Notes under the pieces: model-generated
What the model saw: the letters and a program-made list of their open reading frames with translations, nothing else
Told to the model about the DNA's origin: nothing
Database searches by the model: none
Origin: Pseudoips prasinana
Taxonomy: Eukaryota > Arthropoda > Insecta > Lepidoptera > Nolidae
Direction: 5' to 3'
NCBI GenBank assembly: GCA_951640165.1
Contig: OX621266.1
Location: 7,998,001-8,062,000 of the forward strand
DNA: 64,000 nt
Program-made: the position numbers and the translations under genes
Shown here: piece by piece, positions 29,701 to 43,580 of the stretch
How the letters are laid out: every line of letters begins with the position of its first letter
Position numbering within the stretch: the first letter of the stretch is position 1

Positions 29701-32700
29701 TGTATATAGACCTACCGATACACAAAACAACGCCTCACATTCTTAATAGTGGTTAAATTATTTTTAAATCAATTTTATATTAAATTTTCTTAGTTTTTTT
29801 CGGGTGTCGCGCCGTATTCTGCTCGTCCTGAAAAATTTTCTTCGGGAGCTTCGAACCCAACCACTTCTAAACAACAGCCCTGGTCTTTGCCTACCCGAAG
29901 ACACCCATCTCGTGGGGTCAGACTCCAGGGAAAGTGGTAGGGAAGCGTCGGAAACCGTTGCGACAGCAAAAATTGGCCCGCCCGCCACCTGAAACATAAA
30001 ATATTTTCAAAATTATACATAATCAAACCGTTTACAATATACACTTACCTCTATTATATATATACCTAAATAACTAAAACCAACTGGCGGCTTAAATATA
30101 TAGGTGATACTTAAAAAAAGACATTTTCCTATACATAGTGAAATTTTTGACCAAAAGTTCACCGTTTTTTGGCTATTTTAATTTATACTATCTACATATA
30201 ATTGTTTAATAGTGCATTTAGCAAAATCTCAACAAGACGCATCTCCTGACACCCTGTTTGTGGTAGTATTGCGAAAGACTTTTGAGATTTTTTGCTAAAA
30301 AAGTCAATTTTCATACAAAACACCCGTAGTCTCAGGTTTTTGGGTGTTTTTAACCAAATTTTGTACGGATTCCTAAAATTTTATTTACCAACTAATTAGA
30401 CCTTCTCAAGACGCGTCTACCGACACCCTATTTATATAGGTCAGCCACATACAACCTGTTAAATTTATCAAATTAAATCTCATAGACTCGACCGGCGTGG
30501 AGTATATATATAGGTGCTTTGCGCCCATACATTCGGCATTTTTCAAGGCACAGGCATCCGATTCGGACGTTCCCAACGGTGCAAATAACGTGTATATAGA
30601 CCTACCGATACACAAAACAACGCCTCACATTCTTAATAGTGGTTAAATTATTTTTAAATCAATTTTATATTAAATTTTCTTAGTTTTTTTCGGGTGTCGC
30701 GCCGTATTCTGCTCGTCCTGAAAAATTTTCTTCGGGAGCTTCGAACCCAACCACTTCTAAACAACAGCCCTGGTCTTTGCCTACCCGAAGACACCCATCT
30801 CGTGGGGTCAGACTCCAGGGAAAGTGGTAGGGAAGCGTCGGAAACCGTTGCGACAGCAAAAATTGGCCCGCCCGCCACCTGAAACATAAAATATTTTCAA
30901 AATTATACATAATCAAACCGTTTACAATATACACTTACCTCTATTATATATATACCTAAATAACTAAAACCAACTGGCGGCTTAAATATATAGGTGATAC
31001 TTAAAAAAAGACATTTTCCTATACATAGTGAAATTTTTGACCAAAAGTTCACCGTTTTTTGGCTATTTTAATTTATACTATCTACATATAATTGTTTAAT
31101 AGTGCATTTAGCAAAATCTCAACAAGACGCATCTCCTGACACCCTGTTTGTGGTAGTATTGCGAAAGACTTTTGAGATTTTTTGCTAAAAAAGTCAATTT
31201 TCATACAAAACACCCGTAGTCTCAGGTTTTTGGGTGTTTTTAACCAAATTTTGTACGGATTCCTAAAATTTTATTTACCAACTAATTAGACCTTCTCAAG
31301 ACGCGTCTACCGACACCCTATTTATATAGGTCAGCCACATACAACCTGTTAAATTTATCAAATTAAATCTCATAGACTCGACCGGCGTGGAGTATATATA
31401 TAGGTGCTTTGCGCCCATACATTCGGCATTTTTCAAGGCACAGGCATCCGATTCGGACGTTCCCAACGGTGCAAATAACGTGTATATAGACCTACCGATA
31501 CACAAAACAACGCCTCACATTCTTAATAGTGGTTAAATTATTTTTAAATCAATTTTATATTAAATTTTCTTAGTTTTTTTCGGGTGTCGCGCCGTATTCT
31601 GCTCGTCCTGAAAAATTTTCTTCGGGAGCTTCGAACCCAACCACTTCTAAACAACAGCCCTGGTCTTTGCCTACCCGAAGACACCCATCTCGTGGGGTCA
31701 GACTCCAGGGAAAGTGGTAGGGAAGCGTCGGAAACCGTTGCGACAGCAAAAATTGGCCCGCCCGCCACCTGAAACATAAAATATTTTCAAAATTATACAT
31801 AATCAAACCGTTTACAATATACACTTACCTCTATTATATATATACCTAAATAACTAAAACCAACTGGCGGCTTAAATATATAGGTGATACTTAAAAAAAG
31901 ACATTTTCCTATACATAGTGAAATTTTTGACCAAAAGTTCACCGTTTTTTGGCTATTTTAATTTATACTATCTACATATAATTGTTTAATAGTGCATTTA
32001 GCAAAATCTCAACAAGACGCATCTCCTGACACCCTGTTTGTGGTAGTATTGCGAAAGACTTTTGAGATTTTTTGCTAAAAAAGTCAATTTTCATACAAAA
32101 CACCCGTAGTCTCAGGTTTTTGGGTGTTTTTAACCAAATTTTGTACGGATTCCTAAAATTTTATTTACCAACTAATTAGACCTTCTCAAGACGCGTCTAC
32201 CGACACCCTATTTATATAGGTCAGCCACATACAACCTGTTAAATTTATCAAATTAAATCTCATAGACTCGACCGGCGTGGAGTATATATATAGGTGCTTT
32301 GCGCCCATACATTCGGCATTTTTCAAGGCACAGGCATCCGATTCGGACGTTCCCAACGGTGCAAATAACGTGTATATAGACCTACCGATACACAAAACAA
32401 CGCCTCACATTCTTAATAGTGGTTAAATTATTTTTAAATCAATTTTATATTAAATTTTCTTAGTTTTTTTCGGGTGTCGCGCCGTATTCTGCTCGTCCTG
32501 AAAAATTTTCTTCGGGAGCTTCGAACCCAACCACTTCTAAACAACAGCCCTGGTCTTTGCCTACCCGAAGACACCCATCTCGTGGGGTCAGACTCCAGGG
32601 AAAGTGGTAGGGAAGCGTCGGAAACCGTTGCGACAGCAAAAATTGGCCCGCCCGCCACCTGAAACATAAAATATTTTCAAAATTATACATAATCAAACCG

Positions 32701-35700
32701 TTTACAATATACACTTACCTCTATTATATATATACCTAAATAACTAAAACCAACTGGCGGCTTAAATATATAGGTGATACTTAAAAAAAGACATTTTCCT
32801 ATACATAGTGAAATTTTTGACCAAAAGTTCACCGTTTTTTGGCTATTTTAATTTATACTATCTACATATAATTGTTTAATAGTGCATTTAGCAAAATCTC
32901 AACAAGACGCATCTCCTGACACCCTGTTTGTGGTAGTATTGCGAAAGACTTTTGAGATTTTTTGCTAAAAAAGTCAATTTTCATACAAAACACCCGTAGT
33001 CTCAGGTTTTTGGGTGTTTTTAACCAAATTTTGTACGGATTCCTAAAATTTTATTTACCAACTAATTAGACCTTCTCAAGACGCGTCTACCGACACCCTA
33101 TTTATATAGGTCAGCCACATACAACCTGTTAAATTTATCAAATTAAATCTCATAGACTCGACCGGCGTGGAGTATATATATAGGTGCTTTGCGCCCATAC
33201 ATTCGGCATTTTTCAAGGCACAGGCATCCGATTCGGACGTTCCCAACGGTGCAAATAACGTGTATATAGACCTACCGATACACAAAACAACGCCTCACAT
33301 TCTTAATAGTGGTTAAATTATTTTTAAATCAATTTTATATTAAATTTTCTTAGTTTTTTTCGGGTGTCGCGCCGTATTCTGCTCGTCCTGAAAAATTTTC
33401 TTCGGGAGCTTCGAACCCAACCACTTCTAAACAACAGCCCTGGTCTTTGCCTACCCGAAGACACCCATCTCGTGGGGTCAGACTCCAGGGAAAGTGGTAG
33501 GGAAGCGTCGGAAACCGTTGCGACAGCAAAAATTGGCCCGCCCGCCACCTGAAACATAAAATATTTTCAAAATTATACATAATCAAACCGTTTACAATAT
33601 ACACTTACCTCTATTATATATATACCTAAATAACTAAAACCAACTGGCGGCTTAAATATATAGGTGATACTTAAAAAAAGACATTTTCCTATACATAGTG
33701 AAATTTTTGACCAAAAGTTCACCGTTTTTTGGCTATTTTAATTTATACTATCTACATATAATTGTTTAATAGTGCATTTAGCAAAATCTCAACAAGACGC
33801 ATCTCCTGACACCCTGTTTGTGGTAGTATTGCGAAAGACTTTTGAGATTTTTTGCTAAAAAAGTCAATTTTCATACAAAACACCCGTAGTCTCAGGTTTT
33901 TGGGTGTTTTTAACCAAATTTTGTACGGATTCCTAAAATTTTATTTACCAACTAATTAGACCTTCTCAAGACGCGTCTACCGACACCCTATTTATATAGG
34001 TCAGCCACATACAACCTGTTAAATTTATCAAATTAAATCTCATAGACTCGACCGGCGTGGAGTATATATATAGGTGCTTTGCGCCCATACATTCGGCATT
34101 TTTCAAGGCACAGGCATCCGATTCGGACGTTCCCAACGGTGCAAATAACGTGTATATAGACCTACCGATACACAAAACAACGCCTCACATTCTTAATAGT
34201 GGTTAAATTATTTTTAAATCAATTTTATATTAAATTTTCTTAGTTTTTTTCGGGTGTCGCGCCGTATTCTGCTCGTCCTGAAAAATTTTCTTCGGGAGCT
34301 TCGAACCCAACCACTTCTAAACAACAGCCCTGGTCTTTGCCTACCCGAAGACACCCATCTCGTGGGGTCAGACTCCAGGGAAAGTGGTAGGGAAGCGTCG
34401 GAAACCGTTGCGACAGCAAAAATTGGCCCGCCCGCCACCTGAAACATAAAATATTTTCAAAATTATACATAATCAAACCGTTTACAATATACACTTACCT
34501 CTATTATATATATACCTAAATAACTAAAACCAACTGGCGGCTTAAATATATAGGTGATACTTAAAAAAAGACATTTTCCTATACATAGTGAAATTTTTGA
34601 CCAAAAGTTCACCGTTTTTTGGCTATTTTAATTTATACTATCTACATATAATTGTTTAATAGTGCATTTAGCAAAATCTCAACAAGACGCATCTCCTGAC
34701 ACCCTGTTTGTGGTAGTATTGCGAAAGACTTTTGAGATTTTTTGCTAAAAAAGTCAATTTTCATACAAAACACCCGTAGTCTCAGGTTTTTGGGTGTTTT
34801 TAACCAAATTTTGTACGGATTCCTAAAATTTTATTTACCAACTAATTAGACCTTCTCAAGACGCGTCTACCGACACCCTATTTATATAGGTCAGCCACAT
34901 ACAACCTGTTAAATTTATCAAATTAAATCTCATAGACTCGACCGGCGTGGAGTATATATATAGGTGCTTTGCGCCCATACATTCGGCATTTTTCAAGGCA
35001 CAGGCATCCGATTCGGACGTTCCCAACGGTGCAAATAACGTGTATATAGACCTACCGATACACAAAACAACGCCTCACATTCTTAATAGTGGTTAAATTA
35101 TTTTTAAATCAATTTTATATTAAATTTTCTTAGTTTTTTTCGGGTGTCGCGCCGTATTCTGCTCGTCCTGAAAAATTTTCTTCGGGAGCTTCGAACCCAA
35201 CCACTTCTAAACAACAGCCCTGGTCTTTGCCTACCCGAAGACACCCATCTCGTGGGGTCAGACTCCAGGGAAAGTGGTAGGGAAGCGTCGGAAACCGTTG
35301 CGACAGCAAAAATTGGCCCGCCCGCCACCTGAAACATAAAATATTTTCAAAATTATACATAATCAAACCGTTTACAATATACACTTACCTCTATTATATA
35401 TATACCTAAATAACTAAAACCAACTGGCGGCTTAAATATATAGGTGATACTTAAAAAAAGACATTTTCCTATACATAGTGAAATTTTTGACCAAAAGTTC
35501 ACCGTTTTTTGGCTATTTTAATTTATACTATCTACATATAATTGTTTAATAGTGCATTTAGCAAAATCTCAACAAGACGCATCTCCTGACACCCTGTTTG
35601 TGGTAGTATTGCGAAAGACTTTTGAGATTTTTTGCTAAAAAAGTCAATTTTCATACAAAACACCCGTAGTCTCAGGTTTTTGGGTGTTTTTAACCAAATT

Positions 35701-38700
35701 TTGTACGGATTCCTAAAATTTTATTTACCAACTAATTAGACCTTCTCAAGACGCGTCTACCGACACCCTATTTATATAGGTCAGCCACATACAACCTGTT
35801 AAATTTATCAAATTAAATCTCATAGACTCGACCGGCGTGGAGTATATATATAGGTGCTTTGCGCCCATACATTCGGCATTTTTCAAGGCACAGGCATCCG
35901 ATTCGGACGTTCCCAACGGTGCAAATAACGTGTATATAGACCTACCGATACACAAAACAACGCCTCACATTCTTAATAGTGGTTAAATTATTTTTAAATC
36001 AATTTTATATTAAATTTTCTTAGTTTTTTTCGGGTGTCGCGCCGTATTCTGCTCGTCCTGAAAAATTTTCTTCGGGAGCTTCGAACCCAACCACTTCTAA
36101 ACAACAGCCCTGGTCTTTGCCTACCCGAAGACACCCATCTCGTGGGGTCAGACTCCAGGGAAAGTGGTAGGGAAGCGTCGGAAACCGTTGCGACAGCAAA
36201 AATTGGCCCGCCCGCCACCTGAAACATAAAATATTTTCAAAATTATACATAATCAAACCGTTTACAATATACACTTACCTCTATTATATATATACCTAAA
36301 TAACTAAAACCAACTGGCGGCTTAAATATATAGGTGATACTTAAAAAAAGACATTTTCCTATACATAGTGAAATTTTTGACCAAAAGTTCACCGTTTTTT
36401 GGCTATTTTAATTTATACTATCTACATATAATTGTTTAATAGTGCATTTAGCAAAATCTCAACAAGACGCATCTCCTGACACCCTGTTTGTGGTAGTATT
36501 GCGAAAGACTTTTGAGATTTTTTGCTAAAAAAGTCAATTTTCATACAAAACACCCGTAGTCTCAGGTTTTTGGGTGTTTTTAACCAAATTTTGTACGGAT
36601 TCCTAAAATTTTATTTACCAACTAATTAGACCTTCTCAAGACGCGTCTACCGACACCCTATTTATATAGGTCAGCCACATACAACCTGTTAAATTTATCA
36701 AATTAAATCTCATAGACTCGACCGGCGTGGAGTATATATATAGGTGCTTTGCGCCCATACATTCGGCATTTTTCAAGGCACAGGCATCCGATTCGGACGT
36801 TCCCAACGGTGCAAATAACGTGTATATAGACCTACCGATACACAAAACAACGCCTCACATTCTTAATAGTGGTTAAATTATTTTTAAATCAATTTTATAT
36901 TAAATTTTCTTAGTTTTTTTCGGGTGTCGCGCCGTATTCTGCTCGTCCTGAAAAATTTTCTTCGGGAGCTTCGAACCCAACCACTTCTAAACAACAGCCC
37001 TGGTCTTTGCCTACCCGAAGACACCCATCTCGTGGGGTCAGACTCCAGGGAAAGTGGTAGGGAAGCGTCGGAAACCGTTGCGACAGCAAAAATTGGCCCG
37101 CCCGCCACCTGAAACATAAAATATTTTCAAAATTATACATAATCAAACCGTTTACAATATACACTTACCTCTATTATATATATACCTAAATAACTAAAAC
37201 CAACTGGCGGCTTAAATATATAGGTGATACTTAAAAAAAGACATTTTCCTATACATAGTGAAATTTTTGACCAAAAGTTCACCGTTTTTTGGCTATTTTA
37301 ATTTATACTATCTACATATAATTGTTTAATAGTGCATTTAGCAAAATCTCAACAAGACGCATCTCCTGACACCCTGTTTGTGGTAGTATTGCGAAAGACT
37401 TTTGAGATTTTTTGCTAAAAAAGTCAATTTTCATACAAAACACCCGTAGTCTCAGGTTTTTGGGTGTTTTTAACCAAATTTTGTACGGATTCCTAAAATT
37501 TTATTTACCAACTAATTAGACCTTCTCAAGACGCGTCTACCGACACCCTATTTATATAGGTCAGCCACATACAACCTGTTAAATTTATCAAATTAAATCT
37601 CATAGACTCGACCGGCGTGGAGTATATATATAGGTGCTTTGCGCCCATACATTCGGCATTTTTCAAGGCACAGGCATCCGATTCGGACGTTCCCAACGGT
37701 GCAAATAACGTGTATATAGACCTACCGATACACAAAACAACGCCTCACATTCTTAATAGTGGTTAAATTATTTTTAAATCAATTTTATATTAAATTTTCT
37801 TAGTTTTTTTCGGGTGTCGCGCCGTATTCTGCTCGTCCTGAAAAATTTTCTTCGGGAGCTTCGAACCCAACCACTTCTAAACAACAGCCCTGGTCTTTGC
37901 CTACCCGAAGACACCCATCTCGTGGGGTCAGACTCCAGGGAAAGTGGTAGGGAAGCGTCGGAAACCGTTGCGACAGCAAAAATTGGCCCGCCCGCCACCT
38001 GAAACATAAAATATTTTCAAAATTATACATAATCAAACCGTTTACAATATACACTTACCTCTATTATATATATACCTAAATAACTAAAACCAACTGGCGG
38101 CTTAAATATATAGGTGATACTTAAAAAAAGACATTTTCCTATACATAGTGAAATTTTTGACCAAAAGTTCACCGTTTTTTGGCTATTTTAATTTATACTA
38201 TCTACATATAATTGTTTAATAGTGCATTTAGCAAAATCTCAACAAGACGCATCTCCTGACACCCTGTTTGTGGTAGTATTGCGAAAGACTTTTGAGATTT
38301 TTTGCTAAAAAAGTCAATTTTCATACAAAACACCCGTAGTCTCAGGTTTTTGGGTGTTTTTAACCAAATTTTGTACGGATTCCTAAAATTTTATTTACCA
38401 ACTAATTAGACCTTCTCAAGACGCGTCTACCGACACCCTATTTATATAGGTCAGCCACATACAACCTGTTAAATTTATCAAATTAAATCTCATAGACTCG
38501 ACCGGCGTGGAGTATATATATAGGTGCTTTGCGCCCATACATTCGGCATTTTTCAAGGCACAGGCATCCGATTCGGACGTTCCCAACGGTGCAAATAACG
38601 TGTATATAGACCTACCGATACACAAAACAACGCCTCACATTCTTAATAGTGGTTAAATTATTTTTAAATCAATTTTATATTAAATTTTCTTAGTTTTTTT

Positions 38701-41700
38701 CGGGTGTCGCGCCGTATTCTGCTCGTCCTGAAAAATTTTCTTCGGGAGCTTCGAACCCAACCACTTCTAAACAACAGCCCTGGTCTTTGCCTACCCGAAG
38801 ACACCCATCTCGTGGGGTCAGACTCCAGGGAAAGTGGTAGGGAAGCGTCGGAAACCGTTGCGACAGCAAAAATTGGCCCGCCCGCCACCTGAAACATAAA
38901 ATATTTTCAAAATTATACATAATCAAACCGTTTACAATATACACTTACCTCTATTATATATATACCTAAATAACTAAAACCAACTGGCGGCTTAAATATA
39001 TAGGTGATACTTAAAAAAAGACATTTTCCTATACATAGTGAAATTTTTGACCAAAAGTTCACCGTTTTTTGGCTATTTTAATTTATACTATCTACATATA
39101 ATTGTTTAATAGTGCATTTAGCAAAATCTCAACAAGACGCATCTCCTGACACCCTGTTTGTGGTAGTATTGCGAAAGACTTTTGAGATTTTTTGCTAAAA
39201 AAGTCAATTTTCATACAAAACACCCGTAGTCTCAGGTTTTTGGGTGTTTTTAACCAAATTTTGTACGGATTCCTAAAATTTTATTTACCAACTAATTAGA
39301 CCTTCTCAAGACGCGTCTACCGACACCCTATTTATATAGGTCAGCCACATACAACCTGTTAAATTTATCAAATTAAATCTCATAGACTCGACCGGCGTGG
39401 AGTATATATATAGGTGCTTTGCGCCCATACATTCGGCATTTTTCAAGGCACAGGCATCCGATTCGGACGTTCCCAACGGTGCAAATAACGTGTATATAGA
39501 CCTACCGATACACAAAACAACGCCTCACATTCTTAATAGTGGTTAAATTATTTTTAAATCAATTTTATATTAAATTTTCTTAGTTTTTTTCGGGTGTCGC
39601 GCCGTATTCTGCTCGTCCTGAAAAATTTTCTTCGGGAGCTTCGAACCCAACCACTTCTAAACAACAGCCCTGGTCTTTGCCTACCCGAAGACACCCATCT
39701 CGTGGGGTCAGACTCCAGGGAAAGTGGTAGGGAAGCGTCGGAAACCGTTGCGACAGCAAAAATTGGCCCGCCCGCCACCTGAAACATAAAATATTTTCAA
39801 AATTATACATAATCAAACCGTTTACAATATACACTTACCTCTATTATATATATACCTAAATAACTAAAACCAACTGGCGGCTTAAATATATAGGTGATAC
39901 TTAAAAAAAGACATTTTCCTATACATAGTGAAATTTTTGACCAAAAGTTCACCGTTTTTTGGCTATTTTAATTTATACTATCTACATATAATTGTTTAAT
40001 AGTGCATTTAGCAAAATCTCAACAAGACGCATCTCCTGACACCCTGTTTGTGGTAGTATTGCGAAAGACTTTTGAGATTTTTTGCTAAAAAAGTCAATTT
40101 TCATACAAAACACCCGTAGTCTCAGGTTTTTGGGTGTTTTTAACCAAATTTTGTACGGATTCCTAAAATTTTATTTACCAACTAATTAGACCTTCTCAAG
40201 ACGCGTCTACCGACACCCTATTTATATAGGTCAGCCACATACAACCTGTTAAATTTATCAAATTAAATCTCATAGACTCGACCGGCGTGGAGTATATATA
40301 TAGGTGCTTTGCGCCCATACATTCGGCATTTTTCAAGGCACAGGCATCCGATTCGGACGTTCCCAACGGTGCAAATAACGTGTATATAGACCTACCGATA
40401 CACAAAACAACGCCTCACATTCTTAATAGTGGTTAAATTATTTTTAAATCAATTTTATATTAAATTTTCTTAGTTTTTTTCGGGTGTCGCGCCGTATTCT
40501 GCTCGTCCTGAAAAATTTTCTTCGGGAGCTTCGAACCCAACCACTTCTAAACAACAGCCCTGGTCTTTGCCTACCCGAAGACACCCATCTCGTGGGGTCA
40601 GACTCCAGGGAAAGTGGTAGGGAAGCGTCGGAAACCGTTGCGACAGCAAAAATTGGCCCGCCCGCCACCTGAAACATAAAATATTTTCAAAATTATACAT
40701 AATCAAACCGTTTACAATATACACTTACCTCTATTATATATATACCTAAATAACTAAAACCAACTGGCGGCTTAAATATATAGGTGATACTTAAAAAAAG
40801 ACATTTTCCTATACATAGTGAAATTTTTGACCAAAAGTTCACCGTTTTTTGGCTATTTTAATTTATACTATCTACATATAATTGTTTAATAGTGCATTTA
40901 GCAAAATCTCAACAAGACGCATCTCCTGACACCCTGTTTGTGGTAGTATTGCGAAAGACTTTTGAGATTTTTTGCTAAAAAAGTCAATTTTCATACAAAA
41001 CACCCGTAGTCTCAGGTTTTTGGGTGTTTTTAACCAAATTTTGTACGGATTCCTAAAATTTTATTTACCAACTAATTAGACCTTCTCAAGACGCGTCTAC
41101 CGACACCCTATTTATATAGGTCAGCCACATACAACCTGTTAAATTTATCAAATTAAATCTCATAGACTCGACCGGCGTGGAGTATATATATAGGTGCTTT
41201 GCGCCCATACATTCGGCATTTTTCAAGGCACAGGCATCCGATTCGGACGTTCCCAACGGTGCAAATAACGTGTATATAGACCTACCGATACACAAAACAA
41301 CGCCTCACATTCTTAATAGTGGTTAAATTATTTTTAAATCAATTTTATATTAAATTTTCTTAGTTTTTTTCGGGTGTCGCGCCGTATTCTGCTCGTCCTG
41401 AAAAATTTTCTTCGGGAGCTTCGAACCCAACCACTTCTAAACAACAGCCCTGGTCTTTGCCTACCCGAAGACACCCATCTCGTGGGGTCAGACTCCAGGG
41501 AAAGTGGTAGGGAAGCGTCGGAAACCGTTGCGACAGCAAAAATTGGCCCGCCCGCCACCTGAAACATAAAATATTTTCAAAATTATACATAATCAAACCG
41601 TTTACAATATACACTTACCTCTATTATATATATACCTAAATAACTAAAACCAACTGGCGGCTTAAATATATAGGTGATACTTAAAAAAAGACATTTTCCT

Positions 41701-43334
41701 ATACATAGTGAAATTTTTGACCAAAAGTTCACCGTTTTTTGGCTATTTTAATTTATACTATCTACATATAATTGTTTAATAGTGCATTTAGCAAAATCTC
41801 AACAAGACGCATCTCCTGACACCCTGTTTGTGGTAGTATTGCGAAAGACTTTTGAGATTTTTTGCTAAAAAAGTCAATTTTCATACAAAACACCCGTAGT
41901 CTCAGGTTTTTGGGTGTTTTTAACCAAATTTTGTACGGATTCCTAAAATTTTATTTACCAACTAATTAGACCTTCTCAAGACGCGTCTACCGACACCCTA
42001 TTTATATAGGTCAGCCACATACAACCTGTTAAATTTATCAAATTAAATCTCATAGACTCGACCGGCGTGGAGTATATATATAGGTGCTTTGCGCCCATAC
42101 ATTCGGCATTTTTCAAGGCACAGGCATCCGATTCGGACGTTCCCAACGGTGCAAATAACGTGTATATAGACCTACCGATACACAAAACAACGCCTCACAT
42201 TCTTAATAGTGGTTAAATTATTTTTAAATCAATTTTATATTAAATTTTCTTAGTTTTTTTCGGGTGTCGCGCCGTATTCTGCTCGTCCTGAAAAATTTTC
42301 TTCGGGAGCTTCGAACCCAACCACTTCTAAACAACAGCCCTGGTCTTTGCCTACCCGAAGACACCCATCTCGTGGGGTCAGACTCCAGGGAAAGTGGTAG
42401 GGAAGCGTCGGAAACCGTTGCGACAGCAAAAATTGGCCCGCCCGCCACCTGAAACATAAAATATTTTCAAAATTATACATAATCAAACCGTTTACAATAT
42501 ACACTTACCTCTATTATATATATACCTAAATAACTAAAACCAACTGGCGGCTTAAATATATAGGTGATACTTAAAAAAAGACATTTTCCTATACATAGTG
42601 AAATTTTTGACCAAAAGTTCACCGTTTTTTGGCTATTTTAATTTATACTATCTACATATAATTGTTTAATAGTGCATTTAGCAAAATCTCAACAAGACGC
42701 ATCTCCTGACACCCTGTTTGTGGTAGTATTGCGAAAGACTTTTGAGATTTTTTGCTAAAAAAGTCAATTTTCATACAAAACACCCGTAGTCTCAGGTTTT
42801 TGGGTGTTTTTAACCAAATTTTGTACGGATTCCTAAAATTTTATTTACCAACTAATTAGACCTTCTCAAGACGCGTCTACCGACACCCTATTTATATAGG
42901 TCAGCCACATACAACCTGTTAAATTTATCAAATTAAATCTCATAGACTCGACCGGCGTGGAGTATATATATAGGTGCTTTGCGCCCATACATTCGGCATT
43001 TTTCAAGGCACAGGCATCCGATTCGGACGTTCCCAACGGTGCAAATAACGTGTATATAGACCTACCGATACACAAAACAACGCCTCACATTCTTAATAGT
43101 GGTTAAATTATTTTTAAATCAATTTTATATTAAATTTTCTTAGTTTTTTTCGGGTGTCGCGCCGTATTCTGCTCGTCCTGAAAAATTTTCTTCGGGAGCT
43201 TCGAACCCAACCACTTCTAAACAACAGCCCTGGTCTTTGCCTACCCGAAGACACCCATCTCGTGGGGTCAGACTCCAGGGAAAGTGGTAGGGAAGCGTCG
43301 GAAACCGTTGCGACAGCAAAAATTGGCCCGCCCA
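20736..43334. repeat. 890-bp satellite, main array of 25 units plus a 349-bp partial
   Basis: Units start at 20736 and recur every 890 bp to 42096; a final partial unit runs from 42986 to 43334. The array is uninterrupted and the short ORFs in each unit are the same in all copies, so I see no substitution between units. This 22.6-kb block holds no gene. The array stops inside the GC-richer island (after ggcccgccc), where E4 begins. Such uniformity implies recent amplification or continuing homogenisation, unless the assembly copied a consensus. Confidence 0.98.
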
Positions 43335-43580
43335 CCCACCCGTTTACTACATTTAAAGGGGGTACCCAAAATTTTTTACTGGCCGATCGGATAGGGCTCC
43401 TCAAGACCATCCGATATATACCCTACACGGCATACCCCAGACCACTGAGGCGGCCTACAGTAAGATTTTTGGACTTACCAAACTGACTGGTGTTTCTTTT
43501 GAGGCACATTAAATACGCCTTCTTCTGACGCGCTTGTTGAGTTGGCCCTTTACACCACTCGCAAACGAAACTAGGACGAA

